DNA of 64,000 bases from Anastatus disparis (Eukaryota > Arthropoda > Insecta > Hymenoptera > Eupelmidae): positions 4,844,001 through 4,908,000 of the forward strand of contig JAFFSR010000343.1 of the NCBI GenBank assembly GCA_017163975.1, written 5' to 3'. Positions 49,096 to 57,819 of the stretch are shown in pieces. Under the pieces are notes generated by a model. The model had not been told where the DNA came from. It saw only the letters and a program-made list of their open reading frames with translations, and searched no databases. Every line of letters begins with the position of its first letter. Position 1 is the first letter of the stretch. Position numbers and translations under genes: made by a program.

Positions 49096-49546
49096 AAATA
49101 AGTATACAAGGATTTTTCTCGCGAAATTAACTTTATATAAGATTTTGCGTATTTACATGAATAAGATTTTTCCATTCTGAAAGCGTTAACAATAGGATTC
49201 CCAGGAAGGGTGTTAATTCACCTATTTCCTAAAAACATCGAGTGTATGCGCCTACACTCACCTAAAAAGGTTTGAGTCATTTTTATAAATAGCTCAAGCA
49301 AGTCCCTAAACCCCGTGATAAAGTCATCTTTTTCCTACGAGGTTACATTGGACGTTGCACATATTGGGACTTTAATTAATCCTTTTTTTTCAAATATGTA
49401 AAAACTAAATTTCAAACGGAACTGCAATATAAAAATTTATAAATTAAGGCAGTTTTTCTCACTTTAAAATTGGCTAATTTATACATATTAATATGATATA
49501 TAAAAATTTAACTGAACGACTTTAGGAGCGAAGTAAATTAAGCTCG
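49096..49546. other. Interval between hairpin array and Polinton, no gene seen
   Basis: A small hairpin (GAGTGTATGCGCCTACACTC near 49239) and a short inverted motif are visible. No coding sequence can be supported. Confidence 0.45.
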
Positions 49547-49694
49547 TAGTAGATAAGCTATAGGCATACTGGATCAGGTTCCTTCTGGATCACCCCCTCT
49601 CTCCTCAAAGTGATCCAGAAAGTACGCATTGTAGATCACCTCAGTGATCTAGAATCCGAAAGTGATCCAGAATGCCTATAGCGTTTTCTACTAC
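49547..49694. repeat. Putative Polinton left terminus, palindromic
   Basis: GTAGTAGATAAGCTATAGGC at 49547 pairs with the complement ending at 49694 (GCCTATAG...TCTACTAC). Between them GTGATC(C/T)AGAA occurs several times. AGTAG at the start agrees with the AG-initial ends known for Polintons. Without the right end this cannot be confirmed as the terminal repeat. A poly(T) tract follows. Confidence 0.55.
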
Positions 49695-49730
49695 TTTTTT
49701 TTTTTTTTTTTTTTTTTTTGTCTTTTTTTC

Positions 49731-50203
49731 TTACAAATGATTTTCTGAGAGATAGAATAATTTCATGAGTTTGACATTGTGTAGTGCACAGACAGTTTTA
49801 TAAATTGGATTATGGTTTGTGCATATGGTAACACACTTGAAAGATGGTTTTGATGGATAGCCGTATTGATTGATATTATAAGCAGGAAATTTGAATCGTA
49901 ACAGCCATTTACGTTTGAATTCATTCAGAACAAAAATTTTAGTAGCATCATGTAAATATTCACGAAGTAAGTTTGCAATTTGAGAGTAGTCAAGCCCATC
50001 AGTATTCCAAGCTATTCCGTGATTATGTTTGAGGCGAATGTTTTCTTCTTGTAATTCGTCAGAGAGCCTTTTCCATGAAAAAGGTTTTTGAATAGATGAA
50101 CGATAGGATCACCACTGTCGTTGAGAGGAATGATTGCTATTTCCTTTAGAACATATTCACCACCCATTTGCTTAAAACCAATCATGTCTACCGCATATTC
50201 CAT
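49731..50203 (-). pseudogene. Nuclease-like Polinton protein, left copy (one frameshift)
   Basis: It starts at ATG 50203 (MEYAVDMIGFKQMGGEYV) and shifts frame near 50100. It continues with KHNHGIAWNTDGLDYSQIA, KIFVLNEFKRKWL and CALHNVKL to the stop at 49731-49733. The order of motifs (D..GF and KE near the N-terminus, HHG/NHGIAWN, a KWL word, a C...CA.xN end) is the same as in the gene at 62176-63122, so they are paralogues. The pattern recalls DnaQ/RNase H-fold exonucleases common in insect repeats, but the assignment is an inference. It lies 37 bp downstream of the capsid gene on the same strand. Confidence 0.7.
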
Positions 50204-50240
50204 TTCGAAATGTTAATTTTTACGTAAAAGTGAAGATAAT

Positions 50241-51482
50241 TCAGACAAGCTTTCGAACATCTCCACTAATAGGATTGTACTGAATGATGCGATCGTGTAA
50301 GATCATGCAATAAGCTGAAGTATTAGCTGGAAAGTCATTTTGAGACTCAAATTCTAGACGTACATCGACAGGAGCGCTCTTTAGAGATTCGTTTTGTCGT
50401 GAACAGTCAATAACTATGAGTGGTTCAAAGTTGATAAACTGAGACTTTGTCAACAATGGCTGTGAATCTCTTCCGTAATAGCTTTTCTGAAAATTAGCAT
50501 ACATATCATAGAGAATAGCAAATTGATTCTTAGATATGTCAAGATTGAGATTGTTGTACGGATAATATTGCGAATTCAAGAAAAGTCTCACATTACTAAT
50601 ATTACAGTGGTCGAAGCGACTGGCATTTTTAGATCTTGAACCTTTTTTTCCCGATTGTAATCCAAGAATCACGAAACGTGGTTTCTCCAATTGATTTGAA
50701 GTTTTTACCGTCCAGACGTGTTTATTTGTTGTTGGAAGAAGAGGATATTCAAATAACTCCCATGAACGAAAACTCATAGAAATAGGATTATCTTTGCCAA
50801 TGAAATTTAACAGCTGGATTTTTTGTTTATCTGATGCAATAACATATGGCATTAACCACTCTATCTTTGATATTTTTATTTGATAAGTTTCATATGTGGT
50901 TGCATTGTTGGCTACAGTACCTTCCTGTATTATAGCATTCAGGTCATTTCTTGATCTTGTGAGAATGAGTTCATGCTTCATATTAACAACAATTTTCTTG
51001 TAATCTTCTGCGAAGCCTAAAATCATACTTAGAGGGATAGAAACGTCAAAATTTCCATGATCATCTACAATTGTTTTGTTTGCTTCTTCAACACCAAGCC
51101 AGCCTGCATTTTCTAATGTTAAAGTCTGATTTGGATTAAATGAAGTGCATCCCTTCATGAGACTACTCAGACCAACATTTTTACTTTTATCTATCTCTAC
51201 AGCATTAATTTCATATCGAATTTCATCAAACAGATGACAAATGCCATTGTTAACGAAATTAGTTTTAGTTAGTGCTTGTCCATCCGGTTTTTGTAATTTT
51301 CCACATACATGGATGTAACTACATGATGGTAAGAGGCATAAATCTTGATGCTGAATAGAAATACGGATTTCATCACTGTTATTGTAACTTAATGTGGAGT
51401 ATGGTTGATGTGCGTGAACCTCATAATGAGCAATAGACTCATCGAATGCGACACCTGATTGAATGCTTAGAATTTCGTCCAT
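50241..51482 (-). CDS. Polinton major capsid protein (double jelly-roll hexon)
   Basis: An intact 413-residue frame with ATG at 51482. Phrases such as NNGICHLFDEIRYEINAVEI and KNVGLSSLMKG (residues about 80-112) are typical of Polinton/adintovirus hexon proteins, and the length fits. By family knowledge it forms trimeric capsomers of an icosahedral particle with the minor capsid protein encoded just upstream. It is in the minus-strand virion block with the small ORF, minor capsid and protease genes. No frame damage is seen, in contrast to the ATPase, integrase and YWDDPNE genes. Assignment rests on recognised sequence texture, not on a search. Confidence 0.85.
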   Translation of the reverse strand: MDEILSIQSGVAFDESIAHYEVHAHQPYSTLSYNNSDEIRISIQHQDLCLLPSCSYIHVCGKLQKPDGQALTKTNFVNNGICHLFDEIRYEINAVEIDKSKNVGLSSLMKGCTSFNPNQTLTLENAGWLGVEEANKTIVDDHGNFDVSIPLSMILGFAEDYKKIVVNMKHELILTRSRNDLNAIIQEGTVANNATTYETYQIKISKIEWLMPYVIASDKQKIQLLNFIGKDNPISMSFRSWELFEYPLLPTTNKHVWTVKTSNQLEKPRFVILGLQSGKKGSRSKNASRFDHCNISNVRLFLNSQYYPYNNLNLDISKNQFAILYDMYANFQKSYYGRDSQPLLTKSQFINFEPLIVIDCSRQNESLKSAPVDVRLEFESQNDFPANTSAYCMILHDRIIQYNPISGDVRKLV

Positions 51483-51512
51483 TTTTCTGAAAGCAGCAGA
51501 GAATGATACAAT

Positions 51513-51659
51513 TTATCTTTTTCCACGTACTTTGAGACCTATGCTTTTGAGAAACTGGATGCTCTTCCGTGTTAACGGTTTGAGTACCTTTGGACGACTG
51601 ATGGTTGGTTGACATGATGGCTGACTTATATGCACACTTGAATTATAAACGATTCCCAT
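51513..51659 (-). CDS. Small basic virion-block protein (48 aa)
   Basis: The frame starts MGIVYNSSVHISQ and ends in a basic, helix-prone tail (LTRKSIQFLKSIGLKVRGKR). Its ATG overlaps the stop of the minor capsid gene by one base (TAATG), which suggests translation by termination-reinitiation, or simply compact packing. Small proteins with an LT...FLKSLGL-like tail occur near capsid genes in related elements as I recall them; its function is not known to me. It is 30 bp upstream of the major capsid start. Confidence 0.55.
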   Translation of the reverse strand: MGIVYNSSVHISQPSCQPTISRPKVLKPLTRKSIQFLKSIGLKVRGKR

Positions 51660-52348
51660 TATACAGATTTTATGTGAAGTCTAACAGTAATTTCCTCTCC
51701 TCGGAAATTCACTAAATTTCCGTCTTGATCAACGATTCGGATTTGAAGATGATCTATACTCTTAACATTGAGTGGTAAATATATGACATGCGATGGAACT
51801 TCTATGATTTTATATCCTGGAGGAACTTTTGGGAAAAACTCATGGATCGTGTGAACTTTTTTGTCGTTGATGTAAGCACCTGTAGTAATATTACACTCTA
51901 CTCTGAGTGCGTTTATTTTCAATATCTTCACAGGTAAATCAGAGCTGTGATGAATGTCTTTATGAAGAACGCGACGAGTGAAACCGAGAAGACTGCCTAT
52001 TGAATCGCGAGGACTAAGATCTATCTGATGGCTGCAATAAATTTCACTTCTGAGAGTATTGTTGTTAGCTCTCAAGGAAAACTCGATGTCTTTAGATTTC
52101 AAATCTTTTTGCAAAAATTGATTAATAGCATCAATTTCATAACTGCCAGTAGGAATAATAATAATCTTCTCTCCGTTTATATGAAATTTATTATTCGAAT
52201 CGTCAACATTGGGAATCGAGTTGAATGTTAAAAGTTCAACTAAACCCAAAACAAAATTCTTATGCTGTGGTAGTTCTATTGAAGGAAAATATTGCGCTTC
52301 TAAGATAGAAGATTTGCCTGAAAGACTCAAAGTGAAACTATCTTCCAT
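51659..52348 (-). CDS. Polinton minor capsid (penton-like) protein
   Basis: An intact 229-residue frame with ATG at 52348. The N-terminal region has YFPSIELPQHKNFVLGLVEL and TFNSIPNV, followed by IPTGSYEIDAINQFL, and the C-terminus is beta-rich (VPSHVIYLPLNVKSIDHLQI). These are characteristic of the penton/minor capsid of Polintons, a jelly-roll protein occupying capsid vertices. It lies 45 bp downstream of the protease gene and overlaps the following small ORF by one base. No frame damage. Confidence 0.82.
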   Translation of the reverse strand: MEDSFTLSLSGKSSILEAQYFPSIELPQHKNFVLGLVELLTFNSIPNVDDSNNKFHINGEKIIIIPTGSYEIDAINQFLQKDLKSKDIEFSLRANNNTLRSEIYCSHQIDLSPRDSIGSLLGFTRRVLHKDIHHSSDLPVKILKINALRVECNITTGAYINDKKVHTIHEFFPKVPPGYKIIEVPSHVIYLPLNVKSIDHLQIRIVDQDGNLVNFRGEEITVRLHIKSV

Positions 52349-52393
52349 GACTGATTGAAAAAGAATGATCCTGCTTGTCTGAAAACTCTTCTT

Positions 52394-53539
52394 TTATAGT
52401 CTTTCACACAAGAATTGAAGACAAAGATGTCCACAAATAAATGAGTCAAAATTTTGATATCTTTTATAGTTGTATTTCACTTCTTCCACGTTAAAATATA
52501 ACATGAGATCTATAGGGGGTTTAAGATCACCAAAACTATCAAAATAAATCACTTCAGAACCTCGTTTTCGATAACATACCCAGTGAGTGCCTTTGTTTTG
52601 AAAATCATCTAAGTTAACTATAGCAGATTCGTTATGCCATGGGCCATCAGAAGGTAGATTATTTCTCATGAAAACACCTCGAAAATATGGGATTTGCATC
52701 ATACGAGCATACTTTATAAGATCATAGTCAGTCAGTGCACGATTTGGCAAAGTTAAATCGAAGTTTTTTTTTTTAACTTGACCATTACCGATATGAGGTT
52801 TCATAAATAATCCCATTCCAGTTTTATATGGTTTAAGATAGAGACCTTTTCCTAGAGCAATAGCTTCCATAGTTTTATTATGTCTCTTACTTTCTTCATA
52901 ATTTTTCTGTGCAGCTTTAGCCTCATTTACTGCTTTAGCTATTCCAGCAGCTCCTCCAGCCAGAGCACCAGTTGCACTTAGTGCTGCGAACAATGGTATG
53001 AGAAAAGGCAGAGCGCCACCTATTTTTGATGGAACAGGTAGAATACGTGGAATGATAATTTTTTTCTTACCGCCAACGATCTTGAGAGCTTCACGTGCAC
53101 CTTTTAAAGCGGACTGTATAACTTTGCGAGAATGTTTACTTGGTTTTAATGATTTTTTACTTGCAGTTACTAATTTACTCAATTTTACGCCCATTCCTGT
53201 CTTTCCTTTTAATTTCATAGCATTTGCAACAACAAAAGCAGTTGCTTTTTCGCTAAGACTTGCATTTTTGGCTCTAACACGCTGCCAAGCTTTATCAGCG
53301 AGCTTCATGTCAGCTACTTTTCGATCAGCATTTTTATCAGAATAAGATATGTCATGTTCTTTGCATGCTTGATCAAGTGGATTGATACCTGTATCACCTC
53401 TTTTTAGACGCTTTTTCAGTTTTGTTCCGGGACCACAATATTGATATCCAGGAATATGCATTTCAATAGGTAAGTTATTGATTACTTTATCAAGTAACCC
53501 TTTACCCTTAGGGTGCTTCTGTGATTTGTGTACGAGCAT
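52394..53539 (-). CDS. Fused phospholipase A2 and adenain-like cysteine protease
   Basis: An intact 381-residue frame. Residues about 33-70 have a phospholipase A2 signature: the calcium-loop YCGPGT and the catalytic CKEHDISY (His-Asp). Such domains occur in parvovirus VP1 and some adintoviruses, where they act on endosomal membranes. A long Gly/Ala-rich hydrophobic stretch follows (FLIPLFAALSATGALAGGAA), then two copies of a G.GLxxKP word (GKGLYLKPY, GMGLFMKPH). The C-terminal third has the protease triad pattern: THWVCY (His), YFDSFG (Asp) and FICGHLCLQF (Cys), as in adenovirus maturation protease. It is divergent from the ATPase gene across 99 bp. The fusion could release both enzymes by self-cleavage; that is inference. 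Confidence 0.82.
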   Translation of the reverse strand: MLVHKSQKHPKGKGLLDKVINNLPIEMHIPGYQYCGPGTKLKKRLKRGDTGINPLDQACKEHDISYSDKNADRKVADMKLADKAWQRVRAKNASLSEKATAFVVANAMKLKGKTGMGVKLSKLVTASKKSLKPSKHSRKVIQSALKGAREALKIVGGKKKIIIPRILPVPSKIGGALPFLIPLFAALSATGALAGGAAGIAKAVNEAKAAQKNYEESKRHNKTMEAIALGKGLYLKPYKTGMGLFMKPHIGNGQVKKKNFDLTLPNRALTDYDLIKYARMMQIPYFRGVFMRNNLPSDGPWHNESAIVNLDDFQNKGTHWVCYRKRGSEVIYFDSFGDLKPPIDLMLYFNVEEVKYNYKRYQNFDSFICGHLCLQFLCERL

Positions 53540-53638
53540 CTCTCTTCGAGTGTTGATTTACAACTGATGATCAAAAATATAAAACAAGCGTTTATATTTA
53601 GAAAAGGTCAATCTTAGATTTGACTTTGTTACGTAAAC
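53540..53638. promoter_or_regulatory. Divergent promoter between protease and ATPase genes
   Basis: Only 99 bp separate the two start codons. TATA-like words occur for both directions: ATATAAAAC on the plus strand near 53577 and the complement of GTTTATATTTA near 53590. This suggests coordinated transcription of the virion and packaging blocks. No experimental support. Confidence 0.55.
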
Positions 53639-54335
53639 ATGGATTTTACTGAGCAGAACGTCAAACTTCCCGTCGGCAACTTTGATTTTGAGAAAACGAA
53701 AAGAAAAAAGCGACATGGAGAGTTACTTCCAGATAATATACGAGCAGTATTTTGTGGCCCATCGAACTGTGGAAAAACTAATAGTTTATTAGCTCTAATT
53801 ACACACCCTAATGGTCTTAGATTTGAAAATTTGTATGTATACTCTAAATCCTTAAATCAACCGAAATACCAATTTCTTCAAAAAGTTTTAGAACCAATTG
53901 AAGGTATATCATATCTACCGTTCAGTGAACATGCATCTGTAGTGTCTCCAGATGAAGCCCTACCTAATTCAATTATGATTTTTGATGATGTGGCTTGTGA
54001 GAAGCAGGATAACGTCAGAGCTTTTTTTCTGTATGGGGAGACACAAAAGTGTAGATAGCTTTTATCTATGCCAGTCATATGCTCATATACCGAAACATCT
54101 CATCAGGGACAATATTAATTTGATGGTAATTTATCGTCAAGATGATGTTAATCTTAAACATATCTATGAAGACCATGTGAATACTGACTTAACTTTAAAT
54201 GAATTTCGAAATCTTTGTACAGAATGCTGGAAGAATGACAAGTATGGATTTGTTGTTATTGACAAAGATAGAGCAATGAATGATGGTAGATATAGAAAAG
54301 GATTTGACTGTTTTGCCATTAAAAAGGAAGTATAA
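53639..54335 (+). pseudogene. Packaging ATPase (FtsK/HerA-type), one frameshift
   Basis: ATG at 53639. Walker A is CGPSNCGKTNSLLALI (residues about 38-53) and Walker B is SIMIFDDVACE (about 115-125), as in Polinton and adenovirus-group genome-packaging ATPases. The frame is lost at a run of seven T (54022-54028) and coding continues in the next frame to 54335 with SVDSFYLCQSYAHIPKHLI. The break is after Walker B, so the C-terminal part would be lost. A homopolymer site means a sequencing error is as likely as real decay. Confidence 0.85.
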
Positions 54336-54378
54336 ATCTTAATCTTTGCAGTTTGATTGTAGACAGCATCTTGTCAGC

Positions 54379-55370
54379 ATGCCTGACTTTAAGAAAGAAA
54401 AAGTGTTCTTAGCGAGCTCTTACGAGCACGCGAGGCTATTAAAAAAAAATACTCTTTGTTAAAAAAGGAGAGAGATGATTTTGAAAAGGTTATTGGTGAT
54501 ACTTTAAAACCAGTTATTACACCACTTGAAAAGCTTGTCGATTCGACAACTGAAAGTGTGTCACGTTCTAATCACATTAAGGCCATAGACAGTAACAGAA
54601 AATCTGCAAAAAAAGATTGAGATTTGATGAATCAAGTTATATTGTAAACGATATTAATAACTCGGGTTCGGCGTTTGATAATGATGCTTCTAATGGCGAT
54701 GATTTTTCTCCGATAAATAGCACAATGATGAATTCATCATTCAATTCTGCAAATTCATCATTCAAATCTATATATTCACCATTTGTATCTGCGCATAAAG
54801 AAACTGAACCGACAGACTTTTTATCAATGCTAAATGGAAGCCGCAGCAAAATCGATAACATATACGGAGTGAGAAAAGTCAGTGGGGTATACATGATGGG
54901 TGATTCACAAATTCAATTTGATGATAAAATGATAAAAGTGAAAGATTTAAGTTTTCCTAAAAGCAATGGTCTAATGGAATTGCTTTTCAAAAAAGAACCA
55001 GATGATAATCTTTTAAGTACAACAGATCGCAAGAACTATCGCATTATCCTGGAAGCAACAAATGCCCATAGAAAAGACATAGCAAAAGTGAGAATATACG
55101 CTCTTCGAAGAGTAGAAAATATTCAAAAATCATAGCACCAATGTTCCGCAGTGATCGTAGTAGAATGTCTACCAGCGGAGGGGGTCTCATACCTAAATAT
55201 AAAATAGCAAAAAGAATACTTCCATAGATCTAGTCTACTGGGATGATCCGAATGAGCTTGTCGAAAGACTGCGATTATTGATAGCCGAACGATCTGCTGG
55301 AAATAATAATCACAACAATGAAATCCAATCAATCATAGAGGAACTACGTGAAGCTGGGCATATATATTGA
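54379..55370 (+). pseudogene. Conserved Polinton YWDDPNE protein, four frameshifts
   Basis: Coding traces in changing frames: a basic helical start (MPDFKKEK; then ELLRAREAIKKKYSLLKKE), a low-complexity Ser/Asn segment in 54617-55135, a short Ser/Gly-rich part (MSTSGGGLIPKY) and a C-terminal block with DLVYWDDPNELVERLRLL ending at 55370. The last block is a hallmark of a conserved Polinton structural-block protein of unknown role. Breaks fall near 54406, 54610 (a run of seven A), about 55105 and about 55225. It follows the ATPase by 43 bp. Most damaged gene of the element. Confidence 0.75.
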
Positions 55371-55401
55371 CGTACACAATTTTCAAATCAATAGTAGTAT
55401 C

Positions 55402-55791
55402 ATGAGTCTCGATGTGTTTGGAAGAAAACTTGAGGGCTCGCAAGTGAGTCGTGGTCCTCGAGGTATTGGATTCAATGTTACATCAGATGGTGATTTTGAT
55501 TTAGAAAATAAGCGGCTTTGCAATATTGGAGAGGCTAATGATCCAAATGATGCCATTAGTTTGAATTCACTAAATAATATCCTACAGAAAGAAGTTGATT
55601 ACTTATCTTCTAAAATTATAGAAGTTGCTAAAGCTATACAAGAATATGAGAACAAAGTTGAAATATATAAAGCAGAAATAGACGAAAAATTAACTTATGT
55701 CTATGATATGACTCAACGAAATTTTGCAAGTATTGAATATATAATTAAAGAAATGAATAGACGATCGGATATTGCTAAAGTTGAAGTTTAA
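55402..55791 (+). CDS. Fibre-like coiled-coil protein
   Basis: I choose the ATG at 55402 (MSLDVFGRKLEGS), because the upstream part overlaps the previous gene and lacks the conserved start. The N-terminus has SRGPRGIGFNVTSDGDFDLE and NKRLCNIGEANDPNDAISLN, a pattern like short fibre or attachment proteins in which a repeat strand leads into a helical stalk. The rest (about residues 55-125) is a predicted coiled coil. Assignment as a capsid-surface fibre is inference from this shape and from gene position between the structural gene and the integrase. It ends two bases before the integrase ATG. Confidence 0.55.
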   Translation: MSLDVFGRKLEGSQVSRGPRGIGFNVTSDGDFDLENKRLCNIGEANDPNDAISLNSLNNILQKEVDYLSSKIIEVAKAIQEYENKVEIYKAEIDEKLTYVYDMTQRNFASIEYIIKEMNRRSDIAKVEV

Positions 55792-55792
55792 G

Positions 55793-56709
55793 ATGGAACG
55801 TCAAAGAGTAGTTGAAGAGCTACACAAGCCAGCACGTCGAAGGTACAAGCGAAGAAAATATGACATACGCGGATTAGATGAGACTTGGCAAGCTGACCTT
55901 GTAGAAATGATACCTTATTTCAAGGAAAACAAAGGTTTTCGCTACTTACTAACTGTCATAGATATATTTTCAAAGTATGCATGGGCTGTACCAGTCAAAT
56001 CGAAGAGTGGCAATGATGTTACTCTAGCTATGAAGTCAATATTAAAACAAGAACGGGTGCCATCGAATTTACAAACTGACCAAGGAAAAGAATTCTACAA
56101 TTCAAACTTTCAGAATCTTATGAAAAAGTACAAGATAAATCACTACTCTTCACATAGTAATCTTCATGCAAGCATATGTGAACGCTTTAATAGAACTTTA
56201 AAAAATGCAATGTGGTTAGAATTCAGCAAACAAGGAAGTTATAAATGGTTGGATATTCTGCCTGAGTTAGTGAAAGCATACAATTCAAGAAAACATCGGA
56301 CAATAGGAATCGAGCCTGAAAACGTTACGAAGGTAAATGAAAAAGAAATCAAGAAAAATTACCCAACTGAAAAAAGACCTGTAAAAAACCAAAATTCAAA
56401 GTAGGAGATAAAGTGCGAATAAGTAAGATAAAACAAGTTTTTGAAAAAGGTTATACACCAAATTGGTCAACTGAAATTTTCACAATAACAAGAGTTGTAA
56501 AAACCAATCCCATAACTTACCATGTCAAAGATTATTATGATGAACCAGTCTCCGGCGGCTTTTATGAAACGGAAATTCAAAAGACTATGTATCCAGAAAT
56601 TTATTTGGTAGAAAAAGTTTTAAAGAAAAGTGGTAAACGTGTATATGTTAAGTGGTTAGGTCTAAATAGCAAGCATAATAGTTGGATAGATAAAAATGAG
56701 ATTATTTGA
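55793..56709 (+). pseudogene. INT: DDE integrase with C-terminal chromodomain, one frameshift
   Basis: ATG at 55793, one base after the previous stop codon. The catalytic triad is visible: TWQADLVEM (Asp), LQTDQGKEF (Asp) and ASICERFNRTLK (Glu). The core also has YLLTVIDIFSKYAWAVPVKS. After a frame break at a run of six A (56383-56388), the tail continues with KVRISKIKQVFEKGY and a chromodomain ending (VEKVLKKSGKRVYVKWLGL, then SWIDKNEI). Retroviral-type integrases insert the element DNA and chromodomains steer it to chromatin marks. Only the break separates the parts; the catalytic core itself is intact. No N-terminal HHCC zinc finger is evident. Confidence 0.9.
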
Positions 56710-56988
56710 ATAAGCTAAGATGTATTTTACCACGTATTTCAGTGTAATAAAAAAAAAAAAAAAAATTTAATTTTATTATGTTCATTAATTTAAGTTATAT
56801 ATAAAATATTTTTATTATTAAAATTTTCTTTTTATGATTCAATATAAATATAATAATTATAAATGGTGGTGATAAATAAAAACAATTATATAATGTTTAA
56901 TAATTTTCATTTATTCATGTATTCTTATTATGTACAATTTACAATAAATAGTTTGAAAAATAATTTGACGAGTATATTTTTATTTATT
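56710..56988. other. Convergent gene ends with poly(A) tract
   Basis: The integrase (plus) and a minus-strand gene end towards each other. An AATAAA with a long A run is at 56747-56766, a likely polyadenylation region for the plus transcript. Confidence 0.5.
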
Positions 56989-57288
56989 TTAAGTCCGATC
57001 GAATTTAAAAGAAGATCCTCCCAGGTATATTGCAATCAAACGCAGTTTATTTGCATTATCACAGAGATTGTAGAAAAATTCTTCATCTTTTAAGATTGCA
57101 GATGAAATCTTCTCTGGTAAGAAGACTTGGAAGCTTTGGTCGAAATCTGCTACGACCTTGGTTCCAAATCTTGTCTTGACTTGTTTCAGTGAAGTCACCA
57201 TGTACTGCTGGTCTTTTTCTAAGTCTGTGACTTTCTTCCTTGGCAGGAAGTCGCTTCCAGCAATCTTGTTTAGTGCAGATAAATCCAT
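56989..57288 (-). CDS. Small conserved protein, possible OB-fold DNA-binding protein (99 aa)
   Basis: The frame MDLSALNKIAGSDFL through VTDLEKDQQYMVTSLKQVK, RFGTKVVADFDQSFQVFLPE and RLIAIYLGGS is typical of small proteins seen in insect Polintons and related elements. The alternation of strands with a K..RFG..VV.....FQVFLP core resembles an OB fold, so a single-strand DNA-binding role in replication is plausible; this is inference. Its ATG follows directly after a 3' splice site (TTTTCAG ending at 57290), and a GTAAGT donor sits at 57391 just after the stop of the acidic ORF upstream, so a spliced leader from that transcript is likely. Confidence 0.65.
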   Translation of the reverse strand: MDLSALNKIAGSDFLPRKKVTDLEKDQQYMVTSLKQVKTRFGTKVVADFDQSFQVFLPEKISSAILKDEEFFYNLCDNANKLRLIAIYLGGSSFKFDRT

Positions 57289-57399
57289 TCTGAAAACAAG
57301 AAAAAGTAAAAAAAATTAAAAATTTCTGTTAGAAAAAAATTTTGATGGAAAAAAATAATGTTTTTTGGTAAAAAAATAAATTGTAACTTACTTAAAAAG

Positions 57400-57819
57400 T
57401 TAGTCGATTTTAGATTTCTTTGTGCAAGGTTGATCGTCCTCAAGCTCTTCGATTACTTGAATGCGCTCCTCATTGTGGTCCATTGGTTGATATAGCCCAT
57501 TCCCCACTTCGATGTCTGCCCTTTCCATTGCTACTCGTAATATGTCCTTTTTTTCTCCTTCCTGGGAACTTGCCCCCTCCATTGATGGATGCCAGTCATT
57601 CATGAACTCCTCTAACACATCATACTCAATGATAATTTGCTCGCCTTCATAAAGTGACATCCCCACTCGCTCTGCACTATTTTCATTGGTGGCTTCATCC
57701 CTTCTCTCGATTTCCCTCTCTCTTTCATTCTCTGTAGCATCCATCTCCACTCGTGTATCTCCCTCCTCATTTCTACCTCCCACTCTTTTTCTTTTTTTCA
57801 GCAGCCATTTTTCTTGCAT
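57400..57819 (-). CDS. Acidic Glu-rich ORF overlapping the polymerase C-terminus
   Basis: A 139-residue frame, very rich in Glu/Arg/Asp (NEREREIERRDEATNENSAE) with basic patches at both ends (KKRKRVGG and TKKSKID, like nuclear localisation signals). It overlaps the polymerase stop region by 47 bases in another frame and shares the A-rich stretch around 57790-57810. It may be a separate gene, or the continuation of the polymerase after a frameshift. I do not recognise a domain. Confidence 0.5.
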   Translation of the reverse strand: MQEKWLLKKRKRVGGRNEEGDTRVEMDATENEREREIERRDEATNENSAERVGMSLYEGEQIIIEYDVLEEFMNDWHPSMEGASSQEGEKKDILRVAMERADIEVGNGLYQPMDHNEERIQVIEELEDDQPCTKKSKID

